Part shown: one piece after another, positions 44,491-56,930 of the stretch
How positions within the stretch are numbered: the first letter of the stretch is position 1
Layout: the number at the start of each line of letters is the position of its first letter
Assembly: GCF_032884065.1 (NCBI RefSeq)
Contig: NC_088875.1
Span: 44,997,291 to 45,061,290 of the forward strand
Direction of reading: 5' to 3'
Source: Artemia franciscana
Lineage: Eukaryota > Arthropoda > Branchiopoda > Anostraca > Artemiidae
DNA length: 64,000 nt
The notes under the pieces: generated by a model
The model's database searches: none
Told to the model about the DNA's origin: nothing
Seen by the model: the letters and a program-made list of their open reading frames with translations, nothing else
Position numbers and translations under genes: made by a program

Positions 44491-47129
44491 GTAGGGGAGA
44501 GGGGGGCGAAACCGTACGTTTTTGAGTTTTTGACCCCTATAAGTTATTCTTCTAAAGATACAAACTTTGTTTTTACATGAACAGAAAGCTTAAATATTCA
44601 TCTTTCTTAGGATTTTTTTTTCAATGACTTCCATCAAGTCGTTTCTCAGTGAGACCCAAAAACATATGACGTCTTAAAGTGTCCGAAGTCGCCCCTACCG
44701 TGGGGCGAATTCGGACACATGAGGGGCATTTTCAGACATCTATTAGTTAACGATTCAAACACTGCATTCAGATAATATAAAAGTAGCAGAATTAACTGAA
44801 ATATCAAAAGAACTCTAAAGGTATTTCACATTATTATTTTATGGCATAGCAAGACAAGTCACAACCCAAATACAAGGCCTTTGACTGCCTGATCGCCCTG
44901 TCCCTCTTGCAGCAAAAGGAGTAGGCAACTTCATAATTATATCATCAGAATCAGTTTCAGTAAAATCAGGCCATTCTGGGAAGATGGACTTTTCACTTGA
45001 TTTGCGGAGGTAGTTTATTTTAGCTAATCTGCCACTCACTTCTTCAATCTCACAAATATAGTGTTGCAATCTTTTGATGTTTAAAATTTGATGTTTTTGA
45101 TGTTTTGATGTTCAAAAATTTGATGTTTATCAGAGTTTTTTTTTCGCCATAAACCTCACAAGCACAAATTTCCAGGAGAAAATTCTTCGTCAGTCTGAAG
45201 TTCACTAACACTTCTAATGTCTCCCTGATGGCATGTTTGAATGGTGCATAAACCAAAACATCAAGGGGGTGAATGCGATGAGAGCAATGGAGAGGAAAGG
45301 ACAGAAGATGAATGCCATTATCTTTGCTCAAGGAAACTACTTCAATTGAAATATGTCTTTCATGATTGTCGAACAAGAGCAAAACAGGATTCTCTTTGCT
45401 AGGTTTAACTTCTTTCTGGAAGTGCTACAATGAACAAACGAAATTTTCCGAGGTCGTCCATCCACTGCGATGGGCTAAGCCAATGCATCTTGGTGGTCCA
45501 TCTTGATACATTCTCTCAGGAGCCTTGACTCTTGGAAAAACAAACGCTGATGGAATAGTCTGACCAGTTGCAGACACAAAGCACAGCATTGTGGTATTTT
45601 CCCCTCTTTCTGCCGACACGGTCTATGCCACCTGTTTTGTCCCCTTTTTAGCAATCACCTTTGGAGCCTGAAAAACTGTGGGTACTCCTGTTTCGTCGCA
45701 GTTCCAAATCCTACCAGGACGAAATTGTAACTTGCTATACAGTCCCTGAAGATTACGAAAGAAGGCACCAATTACAGTGGCATTGAAGCCGGCAGCACAA
45801 GCCTGGCTTGTATTTTCCGGTTTTCTAATGGACAAATTGGCATTACGCTTCATAAATACTTTAAACCAGTCAAATCCTGCTCCTTCATTCAGCTCCCAAC
45901 TTGGTGGGAATTTGAGCTTCAGAGTTGTTGCCCATTGGTAGGCTAACTTTCTTGTTGCATTTGGATTTAGTCCGTGTTTCAATATTGAGCAGTTTTCGAG
46001 GTATATAGCAAGATCTCTCTCTTGTTTGGGAGTAAAAACGAACTTGGAACTCTCTCGAACACTATCATTATCATTGTTTGCACTTGGGCTACCCTTCTCA
46101 AGATCTTGCATTCTACTCTTGTAGCGTTTCACGGCATCCACAAGGGTAGACTTCTTCAAAGAAAATTCTTCCGTGGCTGATCAGAAAGATGAATTCTCAT
46201 TTAAGACTTGTCTCACAGCACGCTTCAATAATTCTGGATCTGGAGGGCCACCCCCTTTTCGAATATAGGTGCTAACCATCTGTAAAATCAAAATCTAAAA
46301 TGTCAAGCACGGAGAGAGAAATGTCCCAAAGTTTTGTGAGCTGATTTTCTTTGAGAAAACATACTTCAAAAATAGTTCTTTGCCTGGGTGTCTGGATTGA
46401 TGAATAATAGATTTTAATATATATTTTGTTGTGGGATTCTCGCGCTGGGGTGACCTCCTCTGTTAACTTGTATCTTGTATGTTTTTTTTTATGACGAGAT
46501 GTTGTGTTTTTTCTATGCATTTATACTGTCCCAGCCTTACGAGCTCTGCTCTCTGTTTGGGCATAATATTGTTTTTGTTTTTTGAAAGTTGAATTTAATA
46601 AGTTCTTATTCCTTGTCTATAATAAAATTGAAATATTTGGTAATTTCCTAGACCTAGCTACTTCAATTCCAGACTCGGAGATACTTCCATCAGCAAGGGG
46701 TGAAACCGGACACCACGAAATGTGTCCGGAGTCGCCCCCAAAAAACTGTCCGGAGTCACCCCTTATTGACGCCATTTTGAAAATTTACCTTTTTTTGGAA
46801 ACCGCCAGACATTTCTTGATGAAAATTACGAGGAAAATACCGGAAACATACCTCTTATGATCCTTCTAACTTACGAACCTGTAGCTAAAATAGCTTGGAA
46901 AATATTTGACGAGGACTATAGGTGTCAAAATTTCCAGAGAGTATATAAAAACTTCTTTACCTCTTATCTCAGTAGTCTTTGGCATCAAATATTCAAAACT
47001 TCCGCCTAATGTGTGCTACATGAATGGCATCTAGCAGTGATTTTCTGAATGTATTAGTTCAAAGACTTTGGACGAGAGGTCCAACGGACGGTTTCGCCCC
47101 CGTATGGTTTCGCCCCCCTCTCCCCTACT
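44491..47129 (-). mobile_element. Pogo/Tigger-type DNA transposon, complete ends
   Basis: The left end gtaggggagaggggggcgaa plus accgtacg (44491-44518) matches the reverse complement of the right end (47093-47129, reading cagtaggggagaggggggcg with aaacc on the minus strand). Subterminal gtgtccgaagtcgccccta (about 44680) and tgtccggagtcgcccccaa (about 46723) words occur on both sides. The interior encodes a pogo-family transposase. The expected TA target duplication is not visible; the left end seems to have lost the initial C of CAG. About 2.64 kb, normal for the family. Confidence 0.85.
45050..46279 (-). pseudogene. Pogo-like DD35D transposase with three in-frame stops
   Basis: A single reading frame runs from ATG 46279 to about 45050. 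It starts MVSTYIRKGGGPPDPELLKR (helix-turn-helix region), passes KKSTLVDAVKRYK and a CENP-B-like DNA-binding part (FDWFKVFMKRNANLSIRKPE), then reaches the catalytic core: WNCDETGV (Asp about 195), LLFDNHERH (Asp about 304) and HPLDVLVYAPFK (Asp about 340). This gives DD35D spacing. Stops interrupt at codon 33 (TGA), at 45623-45625 (TAG) and at 45425-45427 (TAG). No frameshift occurs among these, and the two TAGs look like CAG to TAG changes. The tail beyond 45100 is disturbed by a short tgatgtttttgatgttttga repeat. Confidence 0.85.
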
Positions 47130-47439
47130 GGGAAAATAATTAAGTGTTGGTCGTTTTTAAGTTAAGGGTAGATGAATGGGTTCAAAAATACTGAATGGTC
47201 TAAAGAATGTGTGCATGGGTCTAAATGGGATGCAGTAATTGCTGCAAAGTAGTACCAAACAAACCACAGATTATAGTAACCAAATACCAAAAGTGCGTGT
47301 TTGTATGAATTTCAAAATGTAAAAGAGCTGCTATTTGACACTGATTAAGAAAAAGTATTGATTATTTATATTTATATTCTACAGCCTATCTGGTCTGTAG
47401 TAGGAATAGATCCTTTAGATTTTAAAATCTACAGATTTT

Positions 47440-47985
47440 ACGAAGCCATAGTTTTATAGAACCTATACGCAGCCAATTGGTTTAAAAGACCGATTAAAAA
47501 GACCTGCTTCTGTTTTCTTATGAACAACAAATAATCAGTGGAAACTTAAATGATCTAGTATCTGTTCATAAAAAAAAGAGAGACGAGGGTGTTGGTTTTA
47601 ACTACTTAGTAATTTTGATGATCAGCGTGGGCTTTATGATTTCTGCCATTCTTAAGTTTTTTTTTGCATTTATATAGTATTTTTTTTCAGTAGGTCAAAG
47701 ACTTTTCAAAGTGTTCATCTATAGCCTAAGCTCTAAGTGACTTTGGATACACTGGAGGAGGTAATATCAAAGCTGGATACATTGAGAGGCAATCTAGAGG
47801 TTGATCTCTTCTCATGATTTTGCAGAACCTATACAAATCAATATGCAGGCAAATTTTTGAAATGATCAACTGAAAAGACTGATTTTTGTTTTGTTTTCTG
47901 TTCGGTAAAAAAAGTGGAAACTAAGATGTTCCAGCATTTGTTTAAGAAGAAGCAGAGGAGAGAGTGTAAGTCTCAACTGTTTTTG
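47440..47985 (+). repeat. Direct repeat, about 390-430 bp period, around the pogo insertion
   Basis: 47450-47600 (atagaacctatacgcagcca ... gaccgattaaaaagac) and 47826-47985 (cagaacctatacaaatcaat ... gatcaactgaaaagac) are related. A further related stretch (atctataggctgagatctaa ... gtcctaaggttgatctcaca) lies at 44236-44350, left of the pogo element, against 47713-47815. The pogo element therefore inserted into an existing repeat. Confidence 0.5.
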
Positions 47986-48412
47986 TTTTATACAAACTGA
48001 GACTTCAGTGTTAAAAATCAGCTTTTTCCAAAGCGGACTTCAACCAATCAAAAGGATTAAAGTAAGAAGAAATCGTTTCGAACCCACTGTTAATCAATTG
48101 GAAACATTTTTTCTTTCCAAAATCAGGAGTTTCAACTTAGTTTTATGAATTTGGTGATAAGATATGCTAGTATAATTCATAAAACGCTCTGATGTTCATG
48201 TCCTATGGCATAAGAAAAAACAGACATATGAGATGTTCATTACCACAAGGTTTAACGCCAGAATGTTTACATTACACATGTCCGAAGGCAGAAATGAGCA
48301 TAAAATTATCTGAAAGAAATAATTAAAATGCCAATACCCAAGAAAATAAGATAGAAAGAGTGACTTCAAAGAAATTCTTTCAGAGTCATACTTTTTTTAA
48401 AATTATGTTTAG

Positions 48413-48687
48413 GATACAGCCTACAATGCTCCAGACATTCGGGCCAGTGTGCTGGACACAGAAACTTACTATCGGTATTTTAAGAAACAAACTATAGGCT
48501 ACTCGCTATTGGCGTACAGTCCAGGTAATCGGACAAGAGGAGATATCGAGGCTCCTCACTTAGTTTCAAGAAAGATTGCTTTTCAGCTATGCATAGAGGG
48601 GATAAGCTTAAGGAAAAGCTTAGCCCAAGTATTAAGGAATTATGCATTAGTCCATTCGGGGTTTTTGTCAACGTTAGGGATTGTTTG
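48413..48687 (+). CDS. Candidate internal exon of an unknown host gene
   Basis: A 275-base open stretch is preceded by a T-rich tract and ttatgtttag (acceptor) and followed by gtaagtat (perfect donor). Phases are 0 and 2. In the reading frame an in-frame TAG is formed by the acceptor bases and an in-frame TAA by the donor, so the frame is open exactly between the splice sites. The 91-residue peptide has varied composition: DTAYNAPDIRASVLDTETYY, then YSLLAYSPGNRTRGDIEAPH and IEGISLRKSLAQVLRNYAL. I do not recognise the family. No neighbouring exon was identified in the window, so introns would be long. Confidence 0.55.
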
Positions 48688-49329
48688 GTAAGTATATCTT
48701 TGAAACAGATTGCGATTGAATAAAGTTGAAAATGATAATATTGCATGGGTAAAAAGAGACATTATTTATTTATTAAGCGTTTGTAATTGCTATTTAATAT
48801 TTTGCTTCGGGATCATGATGTTATGTAGTTATATTATATGTTAAACAATTATGTAAAATCTTTTTTTAGTACACGGTTTCACTCTCAAACTCCTTATATC
48901 GTATATGTGTTGTGATTTCCCCCCCCCCTTTTTTTTTTTAGCAGAACACCTTCAAAACCGACGCTCTTGGTGTGCCAGCAATTTGTTTCTGGTTTTTTGA
49001 AAACCAGATTTTGTTTCTGGTTTTTTGAAAATAAATTATTGTTATTATTAGGCTACTACTACTACTAGAATTAGAAGAAGGGTAACTGTAGTATCGTAAT
49101 GAGGTCAATAACCGAACATGTTTTCAAACGAATCTGGCTAATTATCCGTGAAAGGGAATGTAACATATAACTATGAACAAGGTAAAACATCGTGGAATAA
49201 TTTTAAGATAGCGAAATTTACTAGCTGAATATTTCGGCTGTATATCTAAGAGCCATAATCAGCAGAGCGAAATATAAATGTAAAGTCAAACTAAAAATAA
49301 AATGTGTGAAAATTAAAAACTAAAACCAA

Positions 49330-50010
49330 AATTAAAACAGTCTTAACATCATTAAGGTCTGTTTAATAGTAACAAAATGGTGTTAATTTCCTATGCAATA
49401 CCGAAAATTCAACATTAGTGATGCTGGTAACATTTCCAGAGATGAATGCACAAAAAGAGAATACGAACGTAAAACTTTTAGTTAAAAACGTAGGTCAACT
49501 TCTTGCCACTGTTGGTGGTAACACATTATCCGTTGATCGATCCTATCACTATCTTTCTTGTATTAGCATTCAAAAGAATACATGCCTACTCCAACAAAAA
49601 TGTCATACGATATATCTTGTCTATGTGCCGAAACTACAATCTATGTAAAAATAATTTCATAATAGACGATGAAAACGCAAGTAAAATAAAAAGGACATTG
49701 ACATACACTATCACCAAGGATTATAAAGATGAATTCATGAAAAACCAAGCGCCGGCAAACGTTGCTAGTACCATCGTTAGTTTATAAACAGATAAAGTCA
49801 ATGAACCCAGTAATATCAATGATGGAATGTATGGCAAGGTTGTTAAAAGTTGTCTTTGACCCCAAAGTAGAATATAGGCCATGTTCAGAGAGAAAATAAT
49901 AAAGTATTTTATGGATTTTATTCAAATCATTGATTTTTTATGATGATATTCTACATTCCATCATTTCATTTTAAATATTTTATTCCTTTGTTTTGTTTCC
50001 ATTAGTTTTG
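49330..50010 (+). repeat. Unrecognised element, plus-strand arm of an inverted pair
   Basis: Homologous to the reverse complement of 57170-57710 (about 75% by eye). Both arms encode the end of the same polypeptide: CRNYNLCKNNFIID and KIKRTLTYTITKDYKDEF here, against CQNCNLCKNNVIID and KIKRILTQNITKEYKDEW in the other arm. Both end shortly after STI-S with a stop. Upstream LLATVGGNTLSVDRSYHYLS is in another frame through a small indel. It is probably the 3' part of a transposon gene, family unknown. Confidence 0.6.
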
Positions 50011-50165
50011 GGGCAAGCTATCAATTTCAACGTTTAAAATTTTTATTCAAAAGTTGGAGATGCAAGAAAAGGAATTTTCCGAGAAAATGGTACTTTTGCC
50101 GAACTTATAGGAGATCTACTAGAGTCTTAGATAGGTTAAAAAGGTATATACCGAAGTCTGAGACA

Positions 50166-50194
50166 GATGAATATCTCTGAGAGAGATATTCATC
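50166..50194. other. Perfect 13-bp stem hairpin beside the Helitron insertion site
   Basis: Arms gatgaatatctct and agagatattcatc enclose gag. It lies about 45 bases before the AT tract into which the Helitron inserted. It is surrounded by gtctgaga/tctcataga-type partial repeats. Confidence 0.8.
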
Positions 50195-50237
50195 TCTCTG
50201 AGACTGAATGAAAGTCTCATATCAGATATATCTCTCG

Positions 50238-50366
<129 letters not shown>

Positions 50367-50389
50367 TTGTCTGTGGATGTGTGGGTCTG

Positions 50390-50480
50390 TCTGTCGGGTG
50401 ACGTCATGTTTGTGTGTTGACTGACGTCATGAAGTTAGTTGTCGTCATTTTTGTTATGATGGTGACGTCATTAAAGATAT
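50390..50480 (+). promoter_or_regulatory. Helitron 5' region with three TGACGTCA palindromes
   Basis: TGACGTCA stands near 50399, 50422 and 50463, between the 5' terminus and the first codon. The same octamer is kept in the Helitron ends at 23.6-23.8 kb and near 55308. It is the consensus of CRE/ATF-type bZIP sites, so these could drive transcription of the Rep gene. This is inferred from motif identity only. Confidence 0.4.
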
Positions 50481-50487
50481 TTAAGAC

Positions 50488-52407
50488 ATGCGTTCACGTA
50501 GAAATCTATTAATGTTTAACTGTAAAATGACTGATGAACTTACGATGGCAACAGCCGAGGAAGCTGCTCAAAGAGTCTATGCCAAAAAACTTGCTGCTGA
50601 TAGAGAAAGTAAGAAAAGAAAGCGTGCCGAGGAATCAAAAGAACAGCAAGGAAACAGGCTTGAGGCTGATAGAGAAAGTAAGAAAAGAAAGCGTTCCGAG
50701 GAATCAAAAGAACAGCAAGGAAACAGGCTTGAGGCTGATAGAGAAAGAAAGAACAGAAAGCGTGCCGAGGAACTTCCAGAGCAACGCGAAACCAGACTTG
50801 CTGCTAAAAGAGAAAGTGAAAAAAGAAGGCGTGCCGAGGAACTACCAGAGCAACATGAAACCAGACTTGCTGCTAAAAGAGAAAGTGAAAAAAGAAGGCA
50901 TGCCGAGGAACTACCAGAGCAACATGAAACCAGACTTGCTGCTAAAAGAGAAAGTGAAAAAAGAAGGCGTGCCGAGGAATCACAAGAACAGCAAGAAATC
51001 AGGCTTGCTGCTGATAGAGAAAGTAAGAAAAGAAAGGGTGCCGAGGAATCAGAGCAACCTGAAAGTTATCGCCTGGCATTCAGGTACAGCCCAGTCGATG
51101 ATTATAGCTTGAGTAGATGTGTTCAAATCGGGACTATGTCTAAAATTTATCCCTATTGCAAGGCGTTGAAATTCAATGGTGAAACAATGGGAATGTGTTG
51201 CGCCTCAGGAAAAGTTAAACTTCCTCTATTGGCTGCACCGCCAGAGCCATTGAAGACTTTCCTTACTGGAACTACGTCAGAATCTAAGCGTTTTTTGTCA
51301 CAAATCAGAAAATATGACTCATATTTCCAAATGACGTCGTTTGGGGCCCAAATCGAAAATCCAGATCAATTTATGTCTACTTTCAAAGTAAAAGAGCAAA
51401 TTTATCATAGAGCAGGGTCCCTTCTACCATTCTCAGGCGAGAATCATAAATTTTTACAATTGTACTTCATCAGTGATAGAAATTCTGAATTGAATGCACG
51501 TTGCGAAATTTCTCCCAACGTTGAAAGGACAATCGTTTCCCAAGTGCAACATCTTTTCCACGAAAATAATAATTTAGTGCGTCTGTCAAAAACAGCCATC
51601 GATTTGATGCCTACTGATACGCATAAAATTGTTATTTCCGCTGACAAAACGCCTCCTGGCCAACATGTGCGTAGATACAATGCTCCAACTATCGACGAAG
51701 TGGCAATCGTTATGGTCGGTGATCAGTTTTTACCTCGAGATATTATTCTTCATAAGCGAAACGCTCAGTTGTTAGGAATTGCTGAAACTCATCGATGCTA
51801 CGATGCCCTACAATATCCTATCATTTTTTGGGATGGAGCCGACGGCTATCACTTTAATATTAAATTGATGAATCCAGCCACTAACAAAGAAATGAATAAG
51901 AAATGCAGTGCAATGCATTATTATTCCTATAGACTAATGATTCGGCAGGATGAAGAAAATTATATTTTAAAATGCTGTCAATTGTTTCACCAATTCGTCG
52001 TTGATATGTATGCTAAAATTGAATCAGAACGTTTGCTATATATCCGCCTGAATCAGACCAAGCTCCGCTCTGAACAATACATTCATTTGCGAGATGCAGT
52101 AATAAATGACGGTAATACCACAAACGTTGGAAGATTAACAATTTTACCTTCGTCATATGCTGGCAGTCTCCGTCATATGCATGAATATGCTCAAGATGCT
52201 ATTGCGAATGTTCGTCTCTATGGTCGTCCAGATTTATTTATTACATTTACATGTAATCAATCTTGGGACGAGATACTGCAGCTTTTACTTCAAGGACAAT
52301 CGGCGGTTCATAGACATGACATTACGGCCCGTGTCTTCCGGCAAAAGTTGAAATCACTGATAAACTACATAGTAAATTTTGAAGTGTTTGGGTCAGTACG
52401 ATGCTGA
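50488..52407 (+). pseudogene. Helitron Rep, N-terminal part
   Basis: 639 codons from ATG 50488 to an in-frame TGA at 52405-52407. Residues about 20-190 are a highly charged array of seven units like RLAADRESKKRKRAEESKEQ, probably a coiled coil. Then come RLAFRYSPVDDYSLSRCVQI, the cysteine segment CKALKFNGETMGMCC, and a Helitron-like N-terminal domain with YRLMIRQDEENYILKC, LPSSYAGSLRHMHEYAQDA and GRPDLFITFTCNQSWDEI. The frame continues without shift into the next segment, so one nonsense change (probably from a sense codon between VRC and MYS) splits the protein. Fragments at 9886, 10337, 12601 and 27725 belong to the same family. Confidence 0.9.
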
Positions 52408-53628
52408 ATGTACTCAGTGGAATGGCAAAAACGATGTTTGCCACACGCACATATAATAATCTGGCTACATAAAAAAATTACTTCGAACGAAATTGATGAT
52501 GTGATTTCCGCTGAAATACCTGATGAAAATGTCGATAAGGGGTTACATGATATTATTGTAAAAAATATGATACATGGACCTTGCGGTGCACTGAACGAAA
52601 ATTCACCATGCATGGCCAAAGGAAGGTGCTCAAAGCAATATCCTCGACTTTTAGTATCCAACACAATTACTGGCAATGATAGTTACCCACAATATAGAAG
52701 AAGATCTACTGAAGATGGCGGTAAAAGAGCAATAATAAAGAAGCGTAACGGTACCACCATCGAAGTAGATAACCAGTGGGTTATTTCATATTCCCCGTTA
52801 TTATCAAAAACATTTAATGCACACATAAACGTTGAATACTGTAACTCCGTAAAGGCAATCAAATACATATGTAAATACGTCAACAAAGGCAGTGACATGG
52901 CAGTTTTTGGCTTGCAGCCCGAAATCAAAGATATCGACGAAATCGTACAATATCAGGCTGGAAGATACATAAGCAGTAATGAAGCTGTTTGGCGAATTCT
53001 TTCATTTCCGATACATGAACGTAGTCCAGCTGTTGTTCATTTAGCGGTACATTTACAGAATGGTCAACGTGTTTATTTCTCGGAAACCAACGTGCAACAA
53101 AGAGCCCTGAATCCACTGGATACAAAGTTAACCGGTTTCTTTTCGCTTTGCAAAAATGATTCTTTTGCAAAAAAACTGCTATATACTGAAGTGCCTTCGT
53201 ATTACACGTGGAATACTAAAAATAAAGTATTTGAACGTCGAAAACAGGGTAAGTCAGTCGACGGCCAACCTACCATCTTCAAAGATACCACGATAGGAAG
53301 ACTCTACACCGTTCACCCCAATCAACATGAATGCTTCTTTCTACGCTTGCTTTTGGTGAATGTACCCGGTCCGACATCCTTTGAGTATTTGAGAACTGTA
53401 AACGGTACTATACATGACACTTACCGTAGTGCATGCCAAGCTCTGAATTTATTGGAGAATGACCATCACTGGGATAGCTGCATCAATGACGCGTGCGAAA
53501 CGTCAACTCCAAGTCAAATTCGTGCATTGTTTGGCATCATTTTAACAACTTGCTCTCCATCAGCTCCTACAGAGTTATGGGAAAAATATAAGTCAAAAAT
53601 GTCCGAAGATATACTCCATCGAAAATAG
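52408..53628 (+). pseudogene. Helitron Rep, HUH endonuclease part
   Basis: In the same frame as the upstream segment. It starts inside the domain with WQKRCLPHAHIIIWL. The HUH motif is His-Ala-His at residues 13 and 15, and the usual Gly before LPHAH is replaced by Cys. The two catalytic tyrosines lie in IKYICKYVNKG (Tyr153 and Tyr157). The domain nicks and rejoins single-stranded DNA. A TAG at 53626-53628 ends it, but the same frame remains open for the 24 codons to 53701 and beyond, so this is a second nonsense change rather than a natural end. Confidence 0.9.
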
Positions 53629-54459
53629 TTAGAGACGTCAGACAGGACTTCTGATTTTACATCAGAAATTTATAACTACACTTTAGTTATTATAGAAGAT
53701 TTGTGCGTACGTATGGCAAACAAACCTCTTCAGGATTTGGGAATGCCTTCACCTAACCGTATCGCTGCTGTTTCGACATGTGTAGAATTGGATCGTGAAC
53801 AAAGTTACAGTACGAGTGATCTATTGTCGCATGTACAAAATAACATTTCCAAGTTAACGTCAGAACAAAAAGACATTTATGATACGATAATGCATTGTGT
53901 CGATAACAACGTTGGAGAAATTTTCTTTTTGGATGCGCCAGGAGGTACTGGTAAAACGTTTGTGATAAAACTGATTCTGGCATCAATTCGATCAAAAAAT
54001 GATATAGCGTTGGCAATTGCGTCGTCCAGAATAGCCGCAACATTGCTGCCTGGTGGAAGAACTGCTCATTCCGCTTTGAAATTGCCTCAGAATTTGCATT
54101 CTACAGAAACTCCCACGTGCAATATTTCCAAATCATCTGGGATGGGTAAAGTATTGCAGCAATGCAAACTTATTATTTGGGATGAGTGCACAATGGCACA
54201 CAAAAAATCGCTCGAGGCTCTGGATCAATGCTTGAAAGATTTGCGAGGGAAGTCGAAACCCTTTGGCAGCACATTAATATTGCTTGCGGGAGATTTCAGG
54301 CAAACATTACCTATAATACCTAGATCAACTCCTGCAGACGAAATGAATGCTTGCCTGAAAAATTCTGATTTATGGGCACACGTAAAAACATTAAAATTAA
54401 CTACAAATATGCGTGTCCAATTGCAAAACGATGACTCTGGTCAAACATTTTCAGATTAA
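53629..54459 (+). pseudogene. Helitron PIF1-like helicase, N-terminal part
   Basis: Continues in the Rep frame. Shown are SEQKDIYDTIMH (Q-motif region), Walker A FLDAPGGTGKTF (about 53929-53964), IASSRIAATLLPGGRTAHS (motif Ia), Walker B LIIWDECTM, and motif III LAGDFRQTLPII, then LTTNMRV. These are superfamily 1 PIF1/RecD-type helicase motifs used to unwind the replaced strand. The segment ends with an in-frame TAA (54457-54459), beyond which the same frame goes on. Confidence 0.9.
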
Positions 54460-55223
54460 TTGCTGGCAATTGGAAACGGAAAGCTCCCAGTAGACTCAAT
54501 TTCAGGACGTAGACAACTACCTGCTGATTTCTGTAATTTAGTGACGTCCAAAAATGAATTGATTGAAAAAGTTTTTCCGAATATTCAAAACAATTATAAA
54601 AATAATAAATGGCTAAGTGAAAGAGCGATTCTTGCACCCAAAAAATATAGACGTCCACGAAATCAACAATATTGTTTTGACCAAGATTCGAGGCCAGGCA
54701 GTCCTTTACAAGTCAGTCGACACAGTTTTGGAACCAAATGAAGCGGTTAATTATCCATCTGAATTTGTAAATTCCGTGGATCTTTCAGGGTTTCCACCAC
54801 ACGTGCTACAACTAAAAATAGGCGTACCAATAATACTTTTAAGAAATATCAACCCACCAAAGCTTTGCAATGGCACGCGACTTGCCGTAAAAAAATAATG
54901 GAAAACCTAATAGAGGCCATAATCTTGACAGGGCCTTTTGAGGGTGAGGCTGTTCTTATTCCTCGCATTCCAATGATTCCACGGATCTGCCTTTTCAATT
55001 TAAAAGATTGCAATTCCCAATTCGATTAGCATTTGCAATCCCTATCAACAAAGCTCAAGGTCGATCATTAGAAAAATGTGGTATAGATCTTAATACTGAT
55101 TGTTTTTCCCATGGACAATTGTACGTTGCATGTTCGAGGGTCGGTAAACCTGACAATCTATTTATATGCAGCGACAATTGGACAGCGAAGAATGTTGTAT
55201 ATTCGCAAGTTTTACGCAGTTAA
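54460..55223 (+). pseudogene. Helitron helicase, C-terminal part, frameshifted
   Basis: After the TAA the frame reads LLAIGNGKLPVDS and ERAILAPKK. A one-base deletion near 54645 shifts it to NIDVHEINNIVL and IGVPIILLRNINPPKLCNGT. Another near 54893 shifts it again. Finally FPIRLAFAIPINKAQGRSLE (motif V/VI region), CFSHGQLYVACSRVGKPDNL and VVYSQVLRS reach a TAA at 55221-55223. All late helicase motifs are therefore present but not in one frame. Confidence 0.85.
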
Positions 55224-55473
55224 TTTGTATTGTATCTATTTATCTATCTATATAAAAACGAGTTGTGTGTATGCATGTTTGTTTGTTTGTAAAAAGAGCG
55301 TTTGCATATGACGTCATTATTAGTACATAAGGCTTTGTATATGCACAGACAATGGGAAAGCCAAGAATGTTGTATATTCGCAAGTTTTACGTAGTTTGAA
55401 ACACATATATAAATCTATCTATATTCACAGGTGGGACACAGGGACACAACTACAATGGCACGTAACTAATATG

Positions 55474-55533
55474 GCGCGTAACGACTTACGCGCGTGGGGG
55501 GGCTAGGGGGGCGCGAAGCGCCCCACCAACTAG
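55474..55533 (+). other. Helitron 3' terminus with two hairpins
   Basis: A subterminal palindrome gcgcgtaa-cgac-ttacgcgc (55474-55493) and the terminal hairpin ggggcgc-gaa-gcgcccc (55508-55524) are followed by accaa and CTAG. This is the canonical Helitron 3' signal. Confidence 0.9.
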
Positions 55534-55571
55534 GTATTGGGGTGGCGCGAAGCGTCGGGGGAACAGGCGGG

Positions 55572-55752
55572 ATATATAAATGACGACCAGGACACAGGGA
55601 TTGTTCGAATAGAAATTACAGACCGGGACACAGGGAATATAAATGACGACCGGGACACTCAAAGAGAAATTACAAACTGGGATACCGGGCCACAAATGAC
55701 GACCGGGACACAGGGAATATAAATGACGACCGGGACACAGGGACACATCATT
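55572..55752 (+). repeat. Helitron-linked minisatellite
   Basis: Units of gaccgggacacagggaatat and aaatgac, with a gacactcaaagagaaattac variant, recur about six times. The same words and variants form the array at 23.65-24.2 kb. It sits between two Helitron 3' ends. Confidence 0.85.
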
Positions 55753-55756
55753 AGAA

Positions 55757-56393
<637 letters not shown>

Positions 56394-56394
56394 C

Positions 56395-56890
56395 CATGGG
56401 TCTGACTGTCTGTTTGTTTGACTCTCTTTTCCTCTGTCTGACCGTCTATATGCCTGTCTCTGTGTGTCTGTGTGTTTGCCTTTGTTTGTGTTTTTATCTC
56501 TCCCTGTGCCTGTGAGTCTGACCGTCTATTTGCCTGTCTCTGTGTGTCTGTATGTTTGACCTTGTTTGTTTGCGCCTGTGTTTGTGTCTCCCTGTGCCTG
56601 TGTGTCTGAGCATCTGTTTGCTTGTCTCTGTATGTCTGTGTGTCTGACCTTTTGTGTTTATGTGTGTTTTTGTCTCTCTGTGCCTGTGTGTCTGATTGTC
56701 AGTTTGACTGTCACTGTGCCCCTGTGCGTCTGATTTTATATGCTTTTGTGTGTTTGTTTTTGTGTCTCTCTGTGCGTTTGTGTCTTAGCATCTGTTTATC
56801 ACTTTCTCTGTGACCGTGAGTCTAGGTGTCTCTTTGCCTGTCTCTGCTTCCATTCGCACGCCTTTGTAACTGACTTTTTGTGTTTGTTTG

Positions 56891-56927
<37 letters not shown>

Positions 56928-56930
56928 TTT
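56395..56930 (+). repeat. TG/CTG-rich low-complexity region and (CT)n
   Basis: A quasi-repeat of gtctgtgtgtctgaccgtct, tgcctgtctctgtgtgtctg and related words, ending in about 16 CT dinucleotides near 56897-56928. The cysteine-rich frames here are composition artefacts. Confidence 0.9.

Noticed and set aside
44491-47129. TA target duplication of the pogo element
   Set aside because: No TA stands directly outside either end as I place them. I report the ends but not a target duplication.
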